A DNA stretch of 5,872 bases, from contig DAOWAC010000070.1 in the NCBI GenBank assembly GCA_030634785.1, positions 1 through 5,872 on the forward strand, in the 5' to 3' direction. This document shows, one piece after another, positions 1-4,513 of this stretch. The notes below the pieces were generated by a model. That model was not told where the DNA came from, did not search any database, and was given only the letters and a program-made list of their open reading frames with translations. The position numbers were made by a program, and so were the translations under genes. Position 1 is the first letter of the stretch, and each line of letters opens with the position of its first letter. The stretch is from Chloroflexota bacterium. Its GTDB lineage: Archaea > Iainarchaeota > Iainarchaeia > Iainarchaeales > GCA-2688035.

Positions 1-449
1 AATTAGCAGGAATTGTGTTAGAAGTGGACAGCGAAACAGGAACCATAGGAATTCAGGGAAAGGAAAATGCCGCAAATTTTTACGACTCTGTAAGTGTTAT
101 AAAAGCAATTGGCAGAGGATTTTCTCCAGAAGCAGCTTTTTCATTATTTGACGAAAATACATTGCTTGAAATAATAAAAATAAGCGATATTGTTGGAGGA
201 AGCGAAAAAGCAATTCACACCAAAAAAGCAAGAATTATAGGAACAGAAGGAAGAGCAAGAGAAGCCATTGAAAATGCAACCGATGCAAAAATTTCAGTTT
301 TTGGAAAAACAATTGCAATAATTGGAAAATATGAAGATGTAGAGCTTGCAAGAAAAACAATTGAAATGCTTTTACAAGGAGCACAGCACAAAAAAGCAAT
401 GGATTTTTTAAGAAAAGAAAAAGCAGGAATAGAAAAATTTACAATTTAA
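1..449 (+). CDS. KH-domain RNA-binding protein, archaeal Dim2/Pno1 type (5'-truncated by window edge)
   Basis: The reading frame is open from base 3, so the gene begins before the window; the GTG at 15 lies inside a domain and is not the start. The visible 148 residues begin in the second half of a first KH domain (LEVDSETGTIGI). Next comes the linker motif AIGRGFSPEAAF (about 36-47), typical of archaeal Dim2/Pno1 proteins, then a second KH domain (about 60-125). Its RNA-binding GxxG loop is GTEG, followed by AREAIENATDAKISV. Eukaryotic Pno1/Dim2 helps mature the 3' end of small-subunit rRNA; the archaeal protein is thought to bind the 16S rRNA 3' region, and that role is inferred here from family. 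The N-terminal half of KH1, with its GxxG, is outside the window. The stop is followed by a 63-base gap and top6B on the same strand. The family assignment is firm; the exact function is less so. Confidence 0.88.
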   Translation, partial: LAGIVLEVDSETGTIGIQGKENAANFYDSVSVIKAIGRGFSPEAAFSLFDENTLLEIIKISDIVGGSEKAIHTKKARIIGTEGRAREAIENATDAKISVFGKTIAIIGKYEDVELARKTIEMLLQGAQHKKAMDFLRKEKAGIEKFTI

Positions 450-500
450 AAAATAGGAAAAAAATTACAATTTGAGAAAATTGAAAAAAAATTTACAAAC
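433..500 (+). repeat. Three imperfect A/T-rich direct repeats ahead of top6B
   Basis: Three related motifs of the form A(5-8)TT(T)ACAA lie at 433-447, 458-473 and 484-500. Their single cytosines fall at 442, 468 and 496, giving spacings of 26 and 28 bases. The first copy overlaps the last codons and stop of the KH-domain gene; the other two lie in the gap before top6B. They could be a regulatory site or an accident of AT-rich sequence. I do not see a classical archaeal TATA box here, so top6B may be read through from upstream. Confidence 0.4.
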
Positions 501-501
501 T

Positions 502-505
502 AGGT
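502..505 (+). promoter_or_regulatory. Weak Shine-Dalgarno-like AGGT before top6B
   Basis: AGGT can pair with the ACCT of the archaeal 16S rRNA tail and ends seven bases before the ATG at 513. It is only a four-base match, so it supports the chosen start modestly; the much better site before top6A has the same seven-base spacing. Confidence 0.4.
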
Positions 506-512
506 TTTTATT

Positions 513-2282
513 ATGGCTGAAAAAAAAGAAGTCGAACCAACAATAATTGACGCAGAACATCTTGCAAAAGAATTCAAAGAACACTCTGTTGCAGAATTCT
601 TTAAGAAAAACAAACAAATGCTCGGCCTATATGGAAAGGTAAGAACACTTACAACAGTAATTCACGAATATGTTACAAACAGCCTTGACGCATGTGAAGA
701 AGCAAACATTTTACCAGACATAACAGTAAAAATTTCAGAAATTGCAACCGAATATTATGAAATAGAAGTAAAAGACAACGGACCAGGCTTAACAAAAGAA
801 ACTGTTGGAAAAGCACTAGGACAACTTCTTGCAGGAACAAAATTCCACAGAATGATTCAGTCAAGAGGACAACAGGGAATTGGTTCAAGCGGATGTACAA
901 TGCTTGCTCAAACAACAACAGGAAAACCATGCAAAGTAATTACCGGAACAGGAAAAGGAAAACCAATAAGCCTTGAACTAAGCATTGATCCAAAACACAA
1001 TTTGCCAAAAATAGCAAACATGAAAGAAATTGACAGAGACTTCAGAGGACTCGCAGTACAGGCAAAATTCAAAGGCGTATTGTATAGAGATTCAGAACAA
1101 GGACCATTAGAATACCTTAGAAGAACAGCAATTGCAAACCCTCACGCTCAAATAAAATTTACAGACCCAACAGGACAAAAATTTGTTTTTAAAAGAAGTG
1201 CTGTAAAAGTTCCAAAGCCACCAATTGCAGTAAAACCCCACCCAAAAGGAGTAACAGTTGACGAAATTGTAACACTATCAAAATACAGCGATGCAAGAAA
1301 AGTAAGCAGCTTTTTAAGAAGCGATTTTGACAGAATGGGACAAAAAAGCCTTGAAGAAATTACCAAAAAAGTTTCATTCGACATGAACAAAGATCCAAAA
1401 CAACTAAGATGGGACGAAGCAGAAGAAATAGTAAAAGCATTTAAAGAAATTAATTTTATTGCACCAAGCTCTGACGCCCTAAGACCAATTGGAGAAGAAA
1501 GAATTACAAAAAGTCTGCAAAACATTGTAGACCCTGAATTCATGCACGTGCTTACAAGAAAACCACAGGTTTATTCAGGAGGCTTTCCATTCCAGGTAGA
1601 AGTTTCAATAGCATACGGAGGAAAAGCAGGAAGAACAATTAGCGGAGGGTCTGATGGTCCGCAAAAAAGACTTGAAATAATGAGATTTGCAAATCGTTCA
1701 CCATTACTTTTTGACGCAGGAAACTGTGCAATTACAAAAGCAGTTCACAGCATCGAATGGAAAAGATACGACATAAAAGACATTGACAATGCACCAGTAA
1801 CAGTACTGGTGAATTTTATTTCAGTATATATTCCTTACACAGGAGCAGGAAAACAAGCAATTGCTGACGAGGAAGATGTAATTGAAGAAATAAGACTTGC
1901 ACTAATGCAGTCAGGAAGAAAAGCAGGAAGATATATTTCAGGAAAAAGAAAAGAAGCAGAAAGATTAATGAAAAGAGAACTGTTCTACAAATATATTCCA
2001 GAAATTGTTACAGCATTAAATGCAATTACAAAAACCGACAAAGACATACTGGACAAAAAACTCAGAAAAATGGTTTTGTTAAAATTAAAACTTGACGATG
2101 AAAAAGAAGCAAAAGAAAACGGCGAAAACAAAAAAGACGAAGGAATAGAAGTAGCCAAAAAAGAAAACGCCCATTCAAAAGATGAGCCTGAAAAAACAGA
2201 AAAGGAAACAAAAAAAGAAAAACCTGAACCAAAAAAAGAAGACCACAAAAAGAAAACAAAGGCTAAGAGTAATAAAAAATAA
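513..2282 (+). CDS. top6B: DNA topoisomerase VI subunit B (ATPase subunit)
   Basis: ATP-binding subunit of the type IIB topoisomerase that passes one DNA duplex through another; ATP-driven dimerisation of B controls cleavage by subunit A. The 589-residue protein shows the GHKL (Bergerat) fold. The N1 box is HEYVTNSLDA (51-60), with E52 the likely general base and N56 the magnesium ligand. The N2 box is DNGPGL (88-93), and the ATP lid is GQQGIGSSG (119-127). A helix-two-turn-helix-type middle region lies at about 245-315. The transducer domain carries RFANRSPLLF (391-400) and WKRY (416-419), matching the conserved WKxY motif, whose lysine is the likely switch lysine. A helical region (about 485-525) probably contacts subunit A. 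Residues from about 526 to the end are a Lys/Glu-rich, low-complexity tail. All key ATPase residues are present. Of 28 arginines, 27 use AGA (hand count). Top6A follows after 15 bases, so the two are almost certainly co-expressed. Confidence 0.97.
   Translation: MAEKKEVEPTIIDAEHLAKEFKEHSVAEFFKKNKQMLGLYGKVRTLTTVIHEYVTNSLDACEEANILPDITVKISEIATEYYEIEVKDNGPGLTKETVGKALGQLLAGTKFHRMIQSRGQQGIGSSGCTMLAQTTTGKPCKVITGTGKGKPISLELSIDPKHNLPKIANMKEIDRDFRGLAVQAKFKGVLYRDSEQGPLEYLRRTAIANPHAQIKFTDPTGQKFVFKRSAVKVPKPPIAVKPHPKGVTVDEIVTLSKYSDARKVSSFLRSDFDRMGQKSLEEITKKVSFDMNKDPKQLRWDEAEEIVKAFKEINFIAPSSDALRPIGEERITKSLQNIVDPEFMHVLTRKPQVYSGGFPFQVEVSIAYGGKAGRTISGGSDGPQKRLEIMRFANRSPLLFDAGNCAITKAVHSIEWKRYDIKDIDNAPVTVLVNFISVYIPYTGAGKQAIADEEDVIEEIRLALMQSGRKAGRYISGKRKEAERLMKRELFYKYIPEIVTALNAITKTDKDILDKKLRKMVLLKLKLDDEKEAKENGENKKDEGIEVAKKENAHSKDEPEKTEKETKKEKPEPKKEDHKKKTKAKSNKK
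2092..2279 (+). other. Low-complexity A/G-rich segment coding the Lys/Glu tail of Top6B
   Basis: The end of top6B is a run of AAA, GAA and GAC codons, giving about 63 residues dominated by Lys and Glu, with a few Pro, Asn and Asp and almost no hydrophobic residues. It is predicted to be disordered. Its purine bias creates long open frames on the opposite strand that are not genes. Confidence 0.7.
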
Positions 2283-2284
2283 AA

Positions 2285-2290
2285 AGGTGA
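2285..2290 (+). promoter_or_regulatory. Ribosome binding site of top6A (AGGTGA)
   Basis: AGGTGA is a six-base complement of the archaeal 16S rRNA 3' end (TCACCT). It ends seven bases before the ATG at 2298, the expected spacing, and fixes that start. It lies in the 15-base gap after the top6B stop, consistent with coupled expression of both subunits. Confidence 0.75.
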
Positions 2291-2297
2291 CTTTGAA

Positions 2298-3437
2298 ATG
2301 ACAGAAAAGAAAGCAAAAACAACTAAGGTTTCAAGAGAAAAAGAAACACCAAAGCAAATTGCCACAAAAATAGACAACATGGCAAAAGGCATTGTTACAG
2401 AAATCAAAAAAGGAATTGACCCTGAATTTACTACACAGCAAAGAGGAAGAAGCAATGTTGAATTTGACGAAAAGAAAGGCTTATTGAGATTGGGAGAAAA
2501 AAGAACCACAAGAAATTTTTTAAATGTAGGACATGCAAAAAAGTTTATGCAAACAATGCTTGTTTCAGCAAAAGCCTACGATTACTTAAAACACAACAAA
2601 ACAGCTTCAATCAGAGAAATTTATTACGAATTAAAACACACAGTGCCAAACACAAAAGAAAACACTTTTGAAGACCAGACCGAATCAGACTCATGCATTG
2701 TAGACCTAGAACACAGTGTTAACACAATCAGAGAAAAATTAAATTTGCACGCAAATCCAAAAGGAACACTTTACGGCGATGTGGTCTTAAAAGACAAAGT
2801 ACACCACAACGATAAATTCAACTGCGGAAAGTTGGGAAGAGGCGGTTGGAGTATTATGTCAAGACTCGAACCAGAAGAAATTGAAATCGTTTCATGCAAT
2901 GCAAAATATATTTTAGTAATAGAAACAGCAGCAATGTATGAAAGACTTGTAGAGGAAAGGTTTCCACAAAAAAACAAATGTGTCCTAATAGGAACAGGTG
3001 GACAGGCAGCCAGAGGAACAAGAAGACTAATTCACAGACTACACAAGGAAAAAAATCTTCCAGTATTAGTATTCACTGATGGTGACCCCTATGGTTGGTA
3101 TATTTACAGCGTAATAAAACAGGGTTCAATGGCTTTAGCAGCTCACTCTCCATTTATGGCTTGTCCTGAAGCAAAATACATCGGAATGACTCTTGACGAC
3201 ATTGAAACATACAAACTACAAAATGTTACAGAAAGAATGAAGGACGGAGACATCAAAAGAGCAAAAGAAATGATGGAATACCCTTGGTTCCAAAACAAAG
3301 AATGGCAAGCACAGTTAAAAAAAGCATTAAAAGAAAAAGTCAGAATAGAACAACAGGCATTAGCAAACAAATCACTTGAATTTGTTGCAACAGAATACCT
3401 ACCAACAAAAATCAAAAACAAAGACTTTTTACCGTAA
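2298..3437 (+). CDS. top6A: DNA topoisomerase VI subunit A (DNA-cleaving, Spo11-like subunit)
   Basis: Cleaving subunit of topoisomerase VI, homologous to eukaryotic Spo11. It makes a double-strand break with a covalent tyrosyl link to each 5' end and reseals it. The 379-residue length is normal for the family. A Lys-rich N-terminus (1-50) precedes the winged-helix (5Y-CAP) domain. There the motif SIREIYYELK (104-113) holds the catalytic tyrosine, by family alignment Y110, the second of the pair. The Toprim domain follows, with its acidic glutamate in LVIET (E209), the loop GTGGQAARGTRR (232-243), and the metal-binding DGDPYG (D261, D263). Further family-typical sequence includes MTLDDIETYKL (297-307). 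All catalytic residues are intact. The start is supported by AGGTGA seven bases upstream. It faces the radical SAM gene, with only 18 bases between the stop codons. Confidence 0.97.
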   Translation: MTEKKAKTTKVSREKETPKQIATKIDNMAKGIVTEIKKGIDPEFTTQQRGRSNVEFDEKKGLLRLGEKRTTRNFLNVGHAKKFMQTMLVSAKAYDYLKHNKTASIREIYYELKHTVPNTKENTFEDQTESDSCIVDLEHSVNTIREKLNLHANPKGTLYGDVVLKDKVHHNDKFNCGKLGRGGWSIMSRLEPEEIEIVSCNAKYILVIETAAMYERLVEERFPQKNKCVLIGTGGQAARGTRRLIHRLHKEKNLPVLVFTDGDPYGWYIYSVIKQGSMALAAHSPFMACPEAKYIGMTLDDIETYKLQNVTERMKDGDIKRAKEMMEYPWFQNKEWQAQLKKALKEKVRIEQQALANKSLEFVATEYLPTKIKNKDFLP

Positions 3438-3455
3438 GACTTGCATTTAACAGAA

Positions 3456-3464
3456 TTATTTTTT
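3456..3464 (+). terminator. Possible T-rich terminator of the top6 transcript
   Basis: TTATTTTTT lies 19 bases after the top6A stop, and a run of eight T follows at 3522-3529. Archaeal transcription commonly ends at T-tracts without a hairpin. Both tracts lie inside the end of the convergent radical SAM gene, where they also serve as AAA codons, so this is only a candidate. Confidence 0.3.
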
Positions 3465-4232
3465 AAGATTTGAGTAATGCATGCAAACACAACCTTTTGG
3501 AAGCCAATTTACTAGTTCAAGTTTTTTTTCCTGTATTTCTTTTAGAGAATGTTTCCTTATACTCATTCCAATATCAAGCTCAGGAGCATTACTGTAGCAT
3601 ACTTTTGCGTTTCCGGTTGAGCCTATGACAAGATGGTAACGAAGCCTAATGCCGCAAGCCTTCTTAAAGCCAAAGTGAGCTGCAGAGTATTCTGGCTTAA
3701 AACCAAACTCTTCAGAATCAATCTTTGCTAATTCAGCAAGCAACGAACCAATTTCTTTTTCAGACGGAATAATTTCCAGATTGTTTTTGGCATAACCTTC
3801 AATCATCAGACGCTCAAAGTGCACAAATAAACCATGCCTGCGGCCAAGCCTAAGAATTTCAGGCAGTTCACCAATATTTTGTTTTAGCATAACTGCCTGA
3901 ATGCCAGCCCTTGAAGGAATTGTTCTGTGATAACCGTGTTTGAGAAGCTGCACAAGCCCGTGTGGCAAAAATTCCTTGTTATATTCTGCAAATTTTGCTT
4001 CCTTTAGTCCGGCTATCTTGGCATAGTTTTCTGGTTTAAGTGAATGCACTTTTGTTTGAATTGAAACACCTTTCTTAAGCCAATCTTTTGCAATTTTATC
4101 AGAAAGCAAGGAACCATTGGTTGCCATCACAACCCATATGCCAACACTGTTAGCATAGTCTATGAGGCCTTCAATGCCTTTGTGCATTAATGGCTCACCA
4201 CTTTCTGCAATATACCAAGTTTTGGCACCCAT
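3456..4232 (-). CDS. C-terminal fragment of the radical SAM protein (barrel and SPASM/twitch-like end)
   Basis: The frame codes 258 residues from an ATG at 4232, but the homologous sequence extends four codons further upstream (DAAK) to an in-frame TAA at 4247-4245. The ATG is therefore probably internal, not a true start, and no ribosome binding site precedes it. Visible parts are the SAM-binding strand WYIAESGEPLMH (6-17), the strand VVMATNGSLL (34-43), and further barrel repeats to about 150. At the end, C193-X13-G-X4-C212 and the pair C248-V-C250 could hold an auxiliary iron-sulfur cluster, as in SPASM or twitch domains. The fragment has no CxxxCxxC and could not work alone as a radical SAM enzyme. 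Confidence 0.6.
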   Translation of the reverse strand: MGAKTWYIAESGEPLMHKGIEGLIDYANSVGIWVVMATNGSLLSDKIAKDWLKKGVSIQTKVHSLKPENYAKIAGLKEAKFAEYNKEFLPHGLVQLLKHGYHRTIPSRAGIQAVMLKQNIGELPEILRLGRRHGLFVHFERLMIEGYAKNNLEIIPSEKEIGSLLAELAKIDSEEFGFKPEYSAAHFGFKKACGIRLRYHLVIGSTGNAKVCYSNAPELDIGMSIRKHSLKEIQEKKLELVNWLPKGCVCMHYSNLKK

Positions 4233-4462
4233 CTTTGCAGCATCTTAAGTGCTTTTTTTATTTTATTATTACTTAATTCGCTTTGAAGAGCCTTGCCTGC
4301 TTCTGCAAAGCAATACAAGCAACTGTAATTGCAAAGCCCTGTTGTACCGATGCCTACTTGCAAAATACTTTTGTTTTTGAGCGATTGTTTAATTTCTTCT
4401 TGGCTAAAATTAAAGCCCTTTATAACAGTAGCCTCTTTCAAGTTTTGATTCAGCCTATGCAT
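4187..4462 (-). CDS. N-terminal fragment of the radical SAM protein (cluster-binding part)
   Basis: The open frame codes 91 residues. Up to about residue 73 it is a normal radical SAM N-terminus: a short lead-in, the strand ILQVGIGTTGLCNYSCLYCF with C44, C48 and C51 in CxxxCxxC spacing, and helix NNKIKKALK. The last 18 residues (MLQRWVPKLGILQKVVSH) are out-of-frame translation after the lesion. The ATG at 4462 has no clear Shine-Dalgarno site. It sits about 30 bases after a weak TATA-like element, so a leaderless message is possible. Alone the fragment lacks the SAM-binding barrel and should be inactive. Confidence 0.6.
   Translation of the reverse strand: MHRLNQNLKEATVIKGFNFSQEEIKQSLKNKSILQVGIGTTGLCNYSCLYCFAEAGKALQSELSNNKIKKALKMLQRWVPKLGILQKVVSH
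4240..4252. repeat. Quasi-palindrome at the frameshift site
   Basis: The + strand reads GCATCTTAAGTGC. This is a perfect 12-base palindrome (GCACTTAAGTGC) apart from one extra T at 4243, and seven T follow at 4253-4259. The inferred missing base of the radical SAM gene falls in this element, so it may have promoted the deletion. The T-tract gives it a terminator-like look on the + strand, but it has no loop and lies antisense inside a gene. Confidence 0.45.
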
Positions 4463-4486
4463 ACTATAAAAAAAACCGACGACAAA

Positions 4487-4500
4487 AAGATAAAGGTTTT
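4487..4500 (-). promoter_or_regulatory. Weak TATA-like element before the radical SAM gene
   Basis: Read on the - strand this is AAAACCTTTATCTT, an A-rich lead followed by TTTAT, centred about 31 bases before the ATG at 4462. That position would suit a leaderless archaeal message. The match to the archaeal TATA consensus is poor, and the gene could equally be read through from acs. Confidence 0.25.
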
Positions 4501-4501
4501 G

Positions 4502-4508
4502 AAAAAAA
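4502..4508 (-). terminator. T-tract after acs
   Basis: The - strand has seven T in a row five bases after the acs stop and eight T at 4475-4468. Such tracts are typical archaeal termination signals. They separate acs from the radical SAM gene, though some read-through is possible over this 51-base gap. Confidence 0.35.
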
Positions 4509-4513
4509 CTTTA

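Larger units (their letters stand above)
3456..4462 (-). pseudogene. Radical SAM protein gene interrupted by a one-base frameshift
   Basis: Two overlapping frames on the - strand together make one radical SAM protein. The first (from ATG at 4462) carries the cluster-binding CxxxCxxC; the second carries the rest of the barrel and the C-terminal domain. Adding one base near 4244-4246 joins ...KIKKALK to DAAKMGAKTWYIAESGEP... and gives about 335 residues, which reads as a natural MoaA/SPASM-like protein. Expected parts are then in order: C44, C48, C51 for the 4Fe-4S cluster, a GEP motif (89-91) for SAM binding, ATNGSLL (about 115-121), and four C-terminal cysteines (270, 289, 325, 327). No other stop interrupts the 258-codon downstream part, so the lesion is recent or is an assembly or sequencing error. 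The substrate cannot be told from sequence. The gene lies 51 bases after acs on the same strand. Arginine codons are mostly AGG and CGT, unlike the AGA-only top6 genes. Confidence 0.8.

Noticed and set aside
1148..1543. 131-codon - strand open frame inside top6B
   Set aside because: It is fully antisense to the conserved middle of Top6B, with no ribosome binding site and no family resemblance.
1985..2509. Long - strand open frame opposite the end of top6B and start of top6A
   Set aside because: It is the complement of Lys/Glu codons, giving a Ser/Phe/Leu-rich product with no recognisable motif, and it runs against two firmly identified genes.
3441..3486. Inverted TTGCAT ... ATGCAA around the convergent junction
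   Set aside because: The arms are six bases and are separated by 34 bases, which is expected by chance and gives no stable hairpin.
4253..4259. Seven-A tract (on the - strand) as a programmed -1 frameshift site joining the two radical SAM frames
   Set aside because: The tract fits A AAA AAA in the first frame, but after a -1 slip there the ribosome meets TAA at 4247-4245 two codons later. The shift must happen after that stop, where no slippery sequence is visible.
4240..4259. GCATCTTAAGTGC plus T7 as an intrinsic terminator on the + strand
   Set aside because: The palindrome has no loop, the stem is short, and it lies about 800 bases beyond top6A on the antisense strand of a gene.
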